NCBI GenBank assembly: GCA_016223145.1
Contig: JACRPN010000001.1
Location: 1-64,000 of the forward strand
From: Armatimonadota bacterium
GTDB taxonomy: Bacteria > Armatimonadota > Fimbriimonadia > Fimbriimonadales > Fimbriimonadaceae
Length of the DNA: 64,000 nt
Direction of reading: 5' to 3'
Part shown: positions 44,416 to 52,389 of the stretch, one piece after another
Layout of the letters: each line of letters starts with the position of its first letter
Position numbering within the stretch: position 1 is the stretch's first letter
Program-made: the position numbers and the translations under genes
The notes under the pieces: model-generated
Databases searched by the model: none
Seen by the model: only the letters and a program-made list of their open reading frames with translations
What the model was told of the DNA's origin: nothing

Positions 44416-44610
44416 CTCTGTCCAGGCTATCCTGCGTCCAAAACCGCCCTCCGTCATTTGCAGACGCCAAACCGCGAACCGCCAACGGCCACTACTTCCG
44501 GCACTCTCAGCGTCTTCGGCGTCGTCGGCACCCGGGACGCTACTCCCCGATCTCTCCGTGAACTCCCGCAAAGCGCCGCCAAGCAGCCGCTCACCAAGAA
44601 CACCTCCTAA

Positions 44611-44680
44611 AGCCCTAATGCCTTAACGCCCCAATGCCCCAATGCCTCAATGCCCTAATGCCTTAACGCCTTAACGCCCC
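44611..44680. repeat. Octamer repeat array (CCCTAATG/CCTTAACG units)
   Basis: Eight or nine 8-nt units: CCCTAATG, CCTTAACG, CCCCAATG (twice), CCTCAATG, CCCTAATG, CCTTAACG (twice). The stop codon and last residues of the M48 protease on the other strand lie inside it. Confidence 0.88.
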
Positions 44681-45496
44681 GCCACCTTCCTTCTTCTCCT
44701 TCTTCTTCTCTTCAGGCGCTTTGGGGAAGGGCAGGGGTGTTTGGGGTGCGAACGTCTTGCCGGTTTTCGCCACCCTCTCCTGGAGCTTCTTGATGCGGTT
44801 CTTGTCGTCCGGGTGCGTGCTCAGCCACTCGGGCGGCTTGTCGCCGCTCTGCTTGCGCAGCATCTCGAACACGTCCACCATCCCCTGAGGGTTGAAGCCC
44901 GCCTGGACCATCAGGTCGAAGCCCACAGTATCCGACTCGGTTTCGTGCCTGCGCGAAAATGGGAGCGAAAGTGCCACGTCGTTGGCGATGCTCGCCGCGC
45001 TGGCGATGGTGTTGTTGGCGTTAAAGATGGTCAGGAGTACCGTGAGGCCCAGCGCACGGCGCTGCTGGTCGGCATAGGCGTTCGCCCAGTGCTCTTTGCG
45101 CACATGGGTCAACTCGTGAGCGAGCACCCCCGCCATCTGGTCCTCGGTATCCATCTTGTTGATGAGCCCGGTGTAGAAAAAGACCGGCCCGCCAGGGAGC
45201 GCAAAGGCGTTCACCTGCTTGGATTCGACCACGTCAAAGCTGAACTTCCAGGTGGCCTTCTCCTTTTGGGGGACAAAAGCCATCAGGCGGTCGGCGATGC
45301 GCCGGAGCGTAGCCACCTTGATGTCGGCGTCTGGCAAGATCTTCTCTTGCTTCCGCAGGTCCTTCGCCACGCGCTCGCCCAGCTTCACCTGCTCAGACTT
45401 GCTCGGCTTGAACATGTCCGCCTGAGCCTGTGGCAGGCTCGAAAAAACCAGTCCGGCAACAAGCAGAGGGTGATGCCACTTCATGCGTAAGCTCAT
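44663..45496 (-). CDS. Secreted M48 family metalloprotease
   Basis: 277 residues. Signal peptide about 1-27 (ending LPQAQA). The zinc motif HELTH is at about 127-131 (VLAHELTHVRKEHW), and the third ligand Glu is in RRHETESDTVG. FALPGGPVFFYTGLI and WLSTHPDDKNRIKKL are typical of M48 (BepA/Oma1-like) periplasmic proteases that act in outer-membrane quality control. The tail is Lys/Glu-rich (EEKKKEKKEGGG). The last residues ALRR and the stop are encoded by an octamer array, so the C-terminus has been replaced or extended. Start ATG 45496; ATG 45484 is an alternative. Confidence 0.9.
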   Translation of the reverse strand: MSLRMKWHHPLLVAGLVFSSLPQAQADMFKPSKSEQVKLGERVAKDLRKQEKILPDADIKVATLRRIADRLMAFVPQKEKATWKFSFDVVESKQVNAFALPGGPVFFYTGLINKMDTEDQMAGVLAHELTHVRKEHWANAYADQQRRALGLTVLLTIFNANNTIASAASIANDVALSLPFSRRHETESDTVGFDLMVQAGFNPQGMVDVFEMLRKQSGDKPPEWLSTHPDDKNRIKKLQERVAKTGKTFAPQTPLPFPKAPEEKKKEKKEGGGALRR

Positions 45497-45557
45497 CTCT
45501 TACTTTGACGCCTGCCAAGCGCCATTGTTTGCAGGAGGCGGGACCTTGTCGCTTGCG

Positions 45558-45563
45558 TACAAT
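45558..45563 (+). promoter_or_regulatory. Possible -10 element of a leaderless gene
   Basis: TACAAT ends 6 nt before the ATG at 45570, the spacing seen in leaderless transcripts of some phyla. No -35 at 17 nt and no ribosome site is visible, so this is only suggestive. Confidence 0.3.
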
Positions 45564-45569
45564 GCACAA

Positions 45570-46163
45570 ATGCTCCCAGCTCTCTTGGCCGTAGCCTGGA
45601 TTCAGCCGGACCAGTCGCCCTCTTCGCCCGCAGCCCGTGAAATCGCCTTTCAGATCGAGGCGCGGGTAATGGCGGACCAGGAGGCGCGAAACGTCATCGT
45701 CGAAGCGATGAAACAGAGCAAGCCGCTCAGCCAGGCCGACCTGCGGGAGATGGCGCGAATCGACCGCGAGAACACGGCCTACATGAAGGAACTGATTGCA
45801 CGAATCGGGTGGCCCAGATCGAGTTCGGTGGGAAAGCAGGCTGCCCACGACGCTTGGCTGCTCGTTCAGCACGCCGACCTGGACCCGAAGTTTCAAGAGC
45901 ACTGCCTCAAGCTGATCGAGCCGCTCATGGGGACCGGCGAGGTTAAGAAGCAAGACTACGCCTATCTCTTTGACCGCGTGGCGAGGGCGATGCACCGCAA
46001 GCAGCGATACGGCACTCAGTTCATCATCGAGCGCGGAAAGTGGGTGATGGCCCCCACCGAGGACCCCTCTCGGCTTGACGCGAGGCGGAAGAAGATGGGT
46101 ATGCCGCCGATGGCCGTTTACCAGAAAAAGCTCGAAGAGGTTTACGGCCACCCCAAGCCCTGA
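45570..46163 (+). CDS. DUF6624-like protein, probably exported
   Basis: 197 residues from ATG 45570. A hydrophobic start (MLPALLAVAWIQPDQSP) could be a short signal peptide. The rest is helical: DLREMARIDRENTAYMKELI, then QAAHDAWLLVQHADLDPKFQEHCL, VKKQDYAYLFDRVARAM and KQRYGTQF. The His/Asp order 'H-D-A-W-x-x-x-Q-H-A-D' is the DUF6624 signature; function unknown. The longer frame starting at 45483 would overlap the divergent M48 gene and lacks a signal, so the later ATG is preferred. Confidence 0.75.
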   Translation: MLPALLAVAWIQPDQSPSSPAAREIAFQIEARVMADQEARNVIVEAMKQSKPLSQADLREMARIDRENTAYMKELIARIGWPRSSSVGKQAAHDAWLLVQHADLDPKFQEHCLKLIEPLMGTGEVKKQDYAYLFDRVARAMHRKQRYGTQFIIERGKWVMAPTEDPSRLDARRKKMGMPPMAVYQKKLEEVYGHPKP

Positions 46164-46305
46164 GCGCACCCAAGCCCAACCCTAAGAAGTCCCTGGCCTC
46201 CCGCCGACAATCCTGGTGTTAGTACGTGCTCCGTGTGGTGGCCGTTGTGGAAACACCCAGCTACCGGGGCTCTGCCCAAACCAACGGGAGGACGAATAGG
46301 TCGCT

Positions 46306-46644
46306 ATGAACCGAATTAGAAAATCGAAGGGTTTCACGCTGGTCGAAATCATGATCGTGGTTTTGATCATCGGAATCCTACTTGCCATCGCTGTTCCGAA
46401 CTTCATCAAGGCTCGCGAGTCGAGCCGAGGTAAGACTTGTGTCGCCAACCTTCGCCAGATCGAGGCTGCCAAAGAGCAGTGGGCGATGGAAGAGAAGAAG
46501 GGCGCCACCGACACGCCCGTCCAGGGTGACCTCGAGCCCACGTACATCAAGAAGTGGCCCGATTGCCCGAGCGGCGGCAGCTACACGATTGGAGACGTCG
46601 CCACCGAGCCGACCTGCTCGACCGGCGGCACGCACACCCTGTAA
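46306..46644 (+). CDS. Type IV pilin / type II secretion major pseudopilin-like protein
   Basis: 112 residues. Class III prepilin leader MNRIRKSKG, cleavage before F, Glu at +5 (FTLVEIMIVVLIIGILLAIA), then the N-terminal helix. The globular part is short and contains three Cys (GKTC, PDC, EPTC). It is probably a pilus or pseudopilus subunit assembled across the envelope. A strong terminator follows, suggesting a separate high-level transcript from the minor pilins downstream. No ATPase, PilC-type or secretin gene is in the window. Confidence 0.9.
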   Translation: MNRIRKSKGFTLVEIMIVVLIIGILLAIAVPNFIKARESSRGKTCVANLRQIEAAKEQWAMEEKKGATDTPVQGDLEPTYIKKWPDCPSGGSYTIGDVATEPTCSTGGTHTL

Positions 46645-46660
46645 TCTCGCTTTCGAGATC

Positions 46661-46704
46661 AACGACGGCGCGGCCAGTGTTGGCCGCGCCGTCGTTGTTT
46701 GTTT
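46661..46704 (+). terminator. Rho-independent terminator after the major pilin
   Basis: A perfect 16-bp stem (AACGACGGCGCGGCCA / TGGCCGCGCCGTCGTT) with loop GTGT (46661-46696) is followed by GTTTGTTT. It lies 17 bp past the pilin stop. Confidence 0.92.
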
Positions 46705-46780
46705 GGCGGGTCGATTCGCGGGGCATTGCCTGGTGAATTGGACGCCAAAGTATGGAATCGATCTCATTGGGTGTAAATTG

Positions 46781-47224
46781 ATGAACCGCAAGCGTGGTGC
46801 AACCCTAATCGAGAGTCTGTTTGCCGTGTTCCTTGTGTTCTCTGCGGCGAGCGTCGTCTTGTCCACGATGCCGATCGGGACGAACGCGCGCACAATCTCC
46901 GAGCTCAAGCAGCGGGCCATGGGGCTCGCGCAAAAGGAGCTCGAGGCCATCCGGGGCCTGGGCTACGCCAACGCCACCTACACTCAGCTCTATTCCTTCG
47001 GCCTGATTGATAGCACCACGCCGATCGCCGATACGACCTATTCGTTCACCAATGCCGACAACGCCGCCCGCGACAATCCCAGCCGCATTCTTCCAAGCGG
47101 AACCGGCGCCGTCAAGCTCGAGCAGGCCGACATCGACCTGCGGCGCGTGACGGTGACCGTGAGCTACGTCGAGCGTGGATCGGCCAAGTCGGTGTCGGTG
47201 GGCACACTGATCGCCAACCTCTGA
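46781..47224 (+). CDS. Minor pseudopilin (GspI/PilV-like)
   Basis: 147 residues from ATG 46781. Leader MNRKRG, cleavage before ATLIESLFAVFLV with Glu at +5. The rest follows the pattern of minor pseudopilins that cap a pilus: ELKQRAMGLAQKELEAIRG (the membrane-proximal helix with a conserved 'A-x-x-x-x-E') and a beta end (RRVTVTVSYVERG). Start set at the ATG because the leader begins there; the longer upstream frame crosses the terminator. First of four genes with 8-9 bp spacing or overlap. Confidence 0.88.
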   Translation: MNRKRGATLIESLFAVFLVFSAASVVLSTMPIGTNARTISELKQRAMGLAQKELEAIRGLGYANATYTQLYSFGLIDSTTPIADTTYSFTNADNAARDNPSRILPSGTGAVKLEQADIDLRRVTVTVSYVERGSAKSVSVGTLIANL

Positions 47225-47233
47225 AGGAGACCC

Positions 47234-47800
47234 ATGACGAAGCAACGCAAGAACCTTGGCTTGACCACTGTCGAGCTGATGATGGCCAGCACCATAAGTG
47301 TCGGCGTACTGTTCACGGCCGTCATGCTGTTTCTCTTCGGCATGGCGCAGTGGTCTCGCGGTGAGGCGCACATCACGGCAAACAACGGGTCGCAGATCGC
47401 CGTTCGACTCATCGCGTCCGAGTTGCGTGAGGCCATGTCGGTCACCGTGGATTCGGACGGTTTAGGGCTCAGCTACCGCCTTCCCAAGAAGAACGAGAGC
47501 GGCGATTGGATCACGCCGGTCGAGTGGGACGGAGTCCAACGGCGGATCGACTACGTTGATGGGAATATCTGGATCACCGGCGGCGGAGAACGCGTGGTCT
47601 GCCGGCACGTGGTGTTGAACGACCCTCAATGGGACGGCAACCACGCCTACAAGTTGTTCACGGCGGGCTCGGGCTCGATCACCCGTCAGTTGACGATCAT
47701 GGTCGTGACGAAAACCAACGAATACAAGGACGAGTGGAGCACCAGTCGCAGCCGTGAGACGATTTACCTTCGGAATGTGCCCGAGTTGACGGGCACTTAG
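47234..47800 (+). CDS. Minor pseudopilin (GspJ/PilW-like)
   Basis: 188 residues. Leader MTKQRKNLG, cleavage before LTTVELMMASTISVGVLFTAV, Glu at +5. ITANNGSQIAVRLIASELREAM is the conserved helix of PilW/GspJ-type subunits. The globular part is beta-rich. It lies 9 bp after the previous pseudopilin and 8 bp before the PilX-like gene. Confidence 0.87.
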   Translation: MTKQRKNLGLTTVELMMASTISVGVLFTAVMLFLFGMAQWSRGEAHITANNGSQIAVRLIASELREAMSVTVDSDGLGLSYRLPKKNESGDWITPVEWDGVQRRIDYVDGNIWITGGGERVVCRHVVLNDPQWDGNHAYKLFTAGSGSITRQLTIMVVTKTNEYKDEWSTSRSRETIYLRNVPELTGT

Positions 47801-47808
47801 GAGATGCC

Positions 47809-49728
47809 ATGAAAGGAACTCGAAAGAGGAACAACCGCAAGCGCGGCTACGTGCTGGTGACGACGTTCGCCATCCTTGGCCTGCTCGCCATCGGCGGCGT
47901 GTCGTATGTGAACAGCGCGACCCAGACCGTCCGCGTCGCCTATCGTCAGGAACTCGACATCGAAACGACGCACCTGTGCGAGGCAGGCGTTCAGGCCGTT
48001 CTGCGAAACCTGTGGCGCCCCTTCAAGATCACGCAGCAGTTCACGGGCCTGGAATCTTCTTGCAACGGCGCCAGTGAGAACTCGCCCGTAGCGATGGTCA
48101 ATGGCACGATTCCCGGCGTGGGCCGATACTCCGCCGGAGTCATCTCGATGCAGCAGCCCAACGGAGATACCTACTCCAGGCTGGTGCGCGTTCGGGCGGT
48201 CGGCTGGCAGGACCTTAACGGCAATGGGCAGCTCGACGAAGCGGAGCCTCGCAAGACCGTCGACGTCAACTCCAATTTCCAGCTTACGCGCAGCCAAGTC
48301 TTCGATTACACCTATTTCGTGAACAACTACGGCTGGATGGACGGCTTCTCGCCGACCCAGCTCTACATCAACGGAGACAGCCGCGCGAACGGGAACTTCA
48401 ACTTCCTGAACGGCTCTCCCACCTGCAACGGCTCGATCCTGGCGTGCATGAACGAGAAGCTGAGCCCGGCTGCAGCGGGCACCATCAACACCGCGCCGGT
48501 GAAGATGAACACCTCCAGCTACGCGTCGATGGTGGCCAGCACCTCCACGCCCTCTAAGGAGCGCATGCGCCAGGTCTACGACTCCACTAAGCACGGCGAG
48601 CGGGGCAGTGACACCTACGAGCAGTGGCGCGACGTCATTTTCGATCCCGATGCCTCGATCGTGAAGAACAGGCTCGCCGGCGCATTCCTCGGAGACGTCT
48701 CGGGATACAAGTCTTGGCAGCGCACGAGTTCCAGCTCCACGCCAACCACGTCGCTTCTCGACGGCAAGTCGACGGAAGAGGTCATCATGCCCGACCTTAG
48801 CGACCTTGCCTATTATCAGAGCCTTAGCAGCTCCTATGTGGATACCAAGGCCAAGTTTGCCGACGGCTCGAACAACCCGGGATACGGCCAGGGCGCCTAT
48901 GTGGACGTCTGGAACTCCTCGACCAACTCCTACCAGCGCATCACGACGAACGGCGTACTCTCCGGCACGGGCACCATCATCGGGACCTCGTCGAAGCCGA
49001 TCCGGGTGCATGGACCGGTCACTTTCACTCAGGACTGCGTGATCAAGGGCTACGTCGCGGGCCAGGGGACCATCTACACGGGCCGAAATGTGCACGTGGT
49101 GGGGAGCGTCCGGTACTCCAACCAGAACCTCGCCGGGATGGATGTCGGCGCGCCGGACTTCCGCGGATCGAGCATGTCGGCCATCGACAATGCGAACGAG
49201 AAGCGCTCGTTCCTGGGTCTGGCGGCGCGCGGCTCCGTGGTCATGGGCAAGACGACTGCCTTTACGGACTCCTATCCGCTTCAGTATATGACCCCGCCCT
49301 TCACCAAGGGCCGTTACGACGAGAACGGCAACTGGATCCCGCCCTACAACGCCAAGGAAGTGGACTCGACCGGAAAGAAGCGATATCAGTCGACGATCTC
49401 CGATGCCACGATGAACAGCATCGCCGAGGGGATCAACCAAATCGACGCGATCCTCTATACAAACTTCATCGGCGGCGGAAACATCGGCACGGGTGGTGGC
49501 GGTGTGGTGATGAACGGCTCGATCATCTGCAAGGACGAAGCCATGGTCGTGTTCAGCCTGCCGATGTATATGAACTACGACACCCGGATTCGCGAGCGAA
49601 GCCTCACCAACTCGCCGCTGATCGACCTCACGCTTCCGCGCAGCCCAACCCTGCTGCGAAGCACCTGGCAAGACAGGGGCTTCATGTTCAACATGGCGTA
49701 TGGAAGCAGCACAGGAGCCAGTAACTGA
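47809..49728 (+). CDS. PilX/GspK-like minor pilin with a large extracellular domain
   Basis: 639 residues, much longer than ordinary PilX or GspK. Start MKGTRKRNNRKRG followed by YVLVTTFAILGLLAIGGVSYV; the +5 position is not Glu, as is usual for GspK/PilX. Residues about 40-70 form the helix with THLCEAGVQAVLRNLW. The remaining body contains right-handed beta-solenoid-like repeats (RVHGPVTFTQDCVIKGYVAGQGTIY, GRNVHVVGSVRYSN) resembling bactofilin or adhesin helices. It probably sits at the pilus tip. The stop overlaps the next ATG by 1 bp. Confidence 0.82.
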   Translation: MKGTRKRNNRKRGYVLVTTFAILGLLAIGGVSYVNSATQTVRVAYRQELDIETTHLCEAGVQAVLRNLWRPFKITQQFTGLESSCNGASENSPVAMVNGTIPGVGRYSAGVISMQQPNGDTYSRLVRVRAVGWQDLNGNGQLDEAEPRKTVDVNSNFQLTRSQVFDYTYFVNNYGWMDGFSPTQLYINGDSRANGNFNFLNGSPTCNGSILACMNEKLSPAAAGTINTAPVKMNTSSYASMVASTSTPSKERMRQVYDSTKHGERGSDTYEQWRDVIFDPDASIVKNRLAGAFLGDVSGYKSWQRTSSSSTPTTSLLDGKSTEEVIMPDLSDLAYYQSLSSSYVDTKAKFADGSNNPGYGQGAYVDVWNSSTNSYQRITTNGVLSGTGTIIGTSSKPIRVHGPVTFTQDCVIKGYVAGQGTIYTGRNVHVVGSVRYSNQNLAGMDVGAPDFRGSSMSAIDNANEKRSFLGLAARGSVVMGKTTAFTDSYPLQYMTPPFTKGRYDENGNWIPPYNAKEVDSTGKKRYQSTISDATMNSIAEGINQIDAILYTNFIGGGNIGTGGGGVVMNGSIICKDEAMVVFSLPMYMNYDTRIRERSLTNSPLIDLTLPRSPTLLRSTWQDRGFMFNMAYGSSTGASN

Positions 49729-50168
49729 TGAAAGGAAGATGCATCGTAGCGTTCATCGTCTTTGGGATCGCGGCCTATTCTCCGGCGCCGATCGGAGACC
49801 GCGGGCCGCTGAAGGTTGAAGCGGAGCGGGGCCAGGACGTGGTCGCCCAAGAGCAGGCGCTCTATCAGGGCACCCAAGGGCCCGTCGGCGAGGTGCCGAT
49901 GGACACCGAGCAGGAATACGCCGGGCGCGAATCCTCAGATCCGGACGCGGCAGGCGCCCTCAGCGCCGCCCAGGCCTCGGGCGATGAAGGGTCAGCGGCG
50001 CAGGTGCTGCGTGAGGCGGCAAGAGGCATGAACGATGGCCGGGGATTTCCCTGGATGTGGGCGGTGATCACGCTCCTTCTTGGGTTCGCGCTTGTGGCGG
50101 CGCTTCGGATGCTGGCCAACCGGATCGCACCGGTTCCGGCTAGCTTCCGCGGAAAACCCGGGCGATGA
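49728..50168 (+). CDS. Membrane protein of the pilin operon, unknown role
   Basis: 146 residues. A signal peptide or N-terminal helix (MKGRCIVAFIVFGIAAYSPA), an acidic, Ala/Gln/Glu-rich linker (about 25-100), and one transmembrane helix (MWAVITLLLGFALVAALRML, about 110-129) with a short basic tail. Its ATG overlaps the TGA of the PilX-like gene, so it is translationally coupled and probably functions with the pilins. No family recognised. Confidence 0.75.
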   Translation: MKGRCIVAFIVFGIAAYSPAPIGDRGPLKVEAERGQDVVAQEQALYQGTQGPVGEVPMDTEQEYAGRESSDPDAAGALSAAQASGDEGSAAQVLREAARGMNDGRGFPWMWAVITLLLGFALVAALRMLANRIAPVPASFRGKPGR

Positions 50169-50173
50169 GGCCG

Positions 50174-50249
50174 TCCCTTCGCGAAGGGTGAAGGGCGAGG
50201 AGCGAAGCGAATCGCAGATCCCGCGCCTTACGGGACCGGGTGAGGGGGC
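50174..50249. repeat. Heptamer units followed by a long-type family-B element (reverse)
   Basis: 50174-50205 holds GAAGGGT/GAAGGGC-type units beginning six bases past the operon stop. 50197-50249 is nearly identical, in reverse, to 61083-61133: GATCCCGCGCCTTACGGGAC then CGGGTGAGGGGG. Confidence 0.75.
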
Positions 50250-50277
50250 AGCGGGCGAAGGTCGAAGTAAGGTCGAG

Positions 50278-50324
50278 CCCCCTCCTCGTTTTGGTTCGTA
50301 AATGAGGAGGGGGTTGGGGGTGGA
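50278..50324 (-). repeat. Short family-A element
   Basis: CCCCCTCCTCGTTTTG ... AAATGAGGAGGGGG: inverted ends of 9-10 bp around a short middle, followed by GTTGGGGGTGG. It is the same end structure as the 75-bp copies but without the central TCCCGACATGTCGGGA palindrome. Confidence 0.7.
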
Positions 50325-50404
50325 CACTCCGCCGGCGCAAAACCCAACTCCCGCCCCTAGCACCTTGCGCCTACGGCGCCAGCGACCGCCCAAAGCCATC
50401 CACC

Positions 50405-50791
50405 CTAGGGCTGCCGGCGAAGATGGAGAATTCCGGCTGCGACCCGGCTTCTGTCGCTGGCCACCGGAAGATAAGAAGGGCTCGAATAGCCGTAGATGCC
50501 GGTGGAGGTCGGCTGCTGCGTGTGGTCCGTCCCATAGGGCGCGTAGACCTCGCCAAACCTCGGCGGCGCGGCGCGCTGTCCGGGCGGCGGCGGCGGCGCT
50601 CCGAACGGCTGCGACATTCGAAAGCAGTCGGCAAGTTCGCTCACGCGGTCGGCGGTGAGCCAATCGGGCATGCCCGGATGCCAGACGTAGGTCTCGCGCG
50701 TGATGACGCCGCCCACGATCAGTTCGTCGATCTGATCCCGGGTGAGCGGTCCCAGTTGGCCGTAATGCCCGATGTAATACCAATCCGCCAC
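50405..50791 (-). pseudogene. GYF_2-domain protein whose C-terminal TM2-like domain is frameshifted
   Basis: 128 residues as read. Residues 1-58 match a GYF_2/DUF4339 domain: WYYIGHYGQLGPLTRDQIDELI and VWHPGMPDWLTADRVSEL. A Pro-rich linker follows, then SDRSRVAAGIL, the first half of a TM2-like hydrophobic domain. At that point the frame shifts: the continuation 'SIFAGS' is in another frame and then degenerates. The last residues HLRRQP are out of frame. In full-length relatives the domain spans the membrane twice. Whether the shift is real or an assembly error is open. Confidence 0.7.
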
Positions 50792-50968
50792 GATTTTTGG
50801 GTCCGGACGCCGTTCGCGCTGCCTCCTGATGAGAGCTTACGCGAGGCTTGACAGATTATGGCTTGCGAACGGAGAATTCAGGGCGAATGTCCCAGTCGAA
50901 CCCTCCTATTGTCGGGAAAGGCCCGCCACTCACGCCCCACAAGACCGCCTCCCGCGCACAGCTTCTGG

Positions 50969-51056
50969 GTGGCGCGGGCTACTTGTTGCCCGTGCCTGGG
51001 ACTTCGGAAGGTTCAAGTTGCGTTGGGACTCACGGGCAACACGTAGCCCGTGCCAC
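50969..51056. repeat. 26-bp inverted repeat with 36-nt loop
   Basis: Arms 50969-50994 and 51031-51056 are reverse complements with two mismatches (GTGGCGCGGGCTACTTGTTG and its partner). The element lies in the 306-nt gap between the divergent GYF-domain gene and the next plus-strand gene; the rest of the gap has no recognisable feature. Confidence 0.8.
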
Positions 51057-51097
51057 CCCCTAAAGCACGATTGTCCCGTTCCCCTCATAATTCAGGC

Positions 51098-51520
51098 GTG
51101 CGGGTCCTTTACAGCAAGTTTTGCGAATACGCCTGCCAGCTTTTGAACGGCAGGCACAGCATGATCGGCATCTTCGACAACATCCGGGTGCCGGAGCTGC
51201 CAATCGACCACCCACCCTTTTTCATCTGCGTGGAAGTGGAGTTCGAGCACTCCGAATCGGGGTCGCCCCACGCCTTCGTCTTCGAGGTCATCGACGAGGA
51301 CGGCCGCTCGATTCTCCGGTTCGAGGGCCCGCCGGCGAACGTGCCGAAGGACCCGGGTTTCGGTCCCCAGCGCATGCACATGACGGTTGGCATGGGCGGC
51401 GTCCGTTTCGAAAAGGCAGGAATCTATCGCCTGGACATCCTTTGCGACGGGCACAAGATCGGCGAAGAGCGCCTGCCGGTCATTAAGATCGACTTTCCTC
51501 AAGACGCTCCGGGGGCATAG
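51098..51520 (+). CDS. DUF6941-like cytosolic protein
   Basis: 140 residues from GTG 51098. The start VRVLYSKFCEYACQL and the following SMIGIFDNIRVPELPIDHPPFFICVEVEF match the DUF6941 pattern 'M-x-x-x-C-E-x-A-x-x-x-G-K-x-x-I-x-G-x-F-D'. The rest is beta-rich (MTVGMGGVRFEKAGIYRLDI, GHKIGEERLPV). Function unknown. The start could also be an ATG 48 nt upstream, but that would add a stretch unlike the family. Confidence 0.75.
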   Translation: MRVLYSKFCEYACQLLNGRHSMIGIFDNIRVPELPIDHPPFFICVEVEFEHSESGSPHAFVFEVIDEDGRSILRFEGPPANVPKDPGFGPQRMHMTVGMGGVRFEKAGIYRLDILCDGHKIGEERLPVIKIDFPQDAPGA

Positions 51521-51726
51521 GAATGAACAAGGCACTCCCGGTTATGGGAGCAGCCTCTTGCCCACTGGGCATCGAACCCAGGAAGCCACTGCGATTCCTG
51601 CAAATGCGGTTCCTTAGGCTCAAAGGGCCGAGCCGTTGGAGCGAAGGGAGGAGCCCTGGAACTCGGTGTCGGACCGCAATGAGCCCTGTCGGGGTGAAAT
51701 TGCAGCCCCTAAACGTCTCAATAGAC

Positions 51727-52149
51727 ATGAGGTCAAGGCGCTTCGTGAAGTGGCTGGCTCTCGCTGCGGGCATCGGCCTCTCATACCGCTACGTCTGGTG
51801 GCTCGGAGCCAATGCTTGGTGCCCCGACCCTTCTGTTCGCGTAACCGTGGAGGGCAAACCCGTCTCGGCCAGAGCTCTTGTGTCTCCGTGTGGTGACCTT
51901 TGGGTCGAATTCGAGAGTGGAACGATCCACCGCTATACAATTCGTTCCGGCCATTACAGCTCAGAACTTGGCTTGGGAGCCAGTTTCAAGGACTACGGTT
52001 TCTTTGCTCTGCCCGCGGGATCGTGGTTTGGCGTTACGGTTGATGCCCGTTCTCCAAAGACAGAGCATGACCCCAAGCTGAGATCGGACGAGCAAGGCAT
52101 TCATTTCGTGGCCATGGACGGGAAGCAAGTGTCGCTTACAAGGCGCTAG
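51727..52149 (+). CDS. Small membrane-anchored protein, unknown
   Basis: 140 residues from ATG 51727: MRSRRFVKWLALAAGIGLSYRYVWWLG is one N-terminal helix with a basic front, i.e. a signal anchor. The outer part is beta-rich, with VTVEGKPVSARALVSPCGDLWVEFESG and YGFFALPAGSWFGVTVDARS. The longer frame from 51523 has a low-complexity start and no ribosome site, so the later ATG is favoured. No family recognised. The 240-nt gap that follows contains only a degenerate copy of the ACTCACCCAACCGCG repeat (about 52292-52312). Confidence 0.6.
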   Translation: MRSRRFVKWLALAAGIGLSYRYVWWLGANAWCPDPSVRVTVEGKPVSARALVSPCGDLWVEFESGTIHRYTIRSGHYSSELGLGASFKDYGFFALPAGSWFGVTVDARSPKTEHDPKLRSDEQGIHFVAMDGKQVSLTRR

Positions 52150-52389
52150 CAGAAATGGGACTGAGCCCATCGGCTCGAACTGTTGATCCCGTATAAACGT
52201 ATCTGGTCTGGTGAGGGTGGCCCTATAGCACTAACTGTCACGGATCCCACCTGTGAGTGGTGTCCTTCAGGCAGTTCGCAAACGCAAGAGACTCACCCAA
52301 CCGCGCCGCCGCGTTAGGCCCGAACAATACATCTGTCGAGGCAGAATTATCCATCGCAATGTGGGGTCTTGCAGTTTCGCACTGCCGGG

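Noticed and set aside
47797-49671. Long minus-strand frame opposite the PilX-like gene
   Set aside because: Same reason: an antisense shadow of a high-GC gene, with His/Arg/Val-rich low-complexity product.
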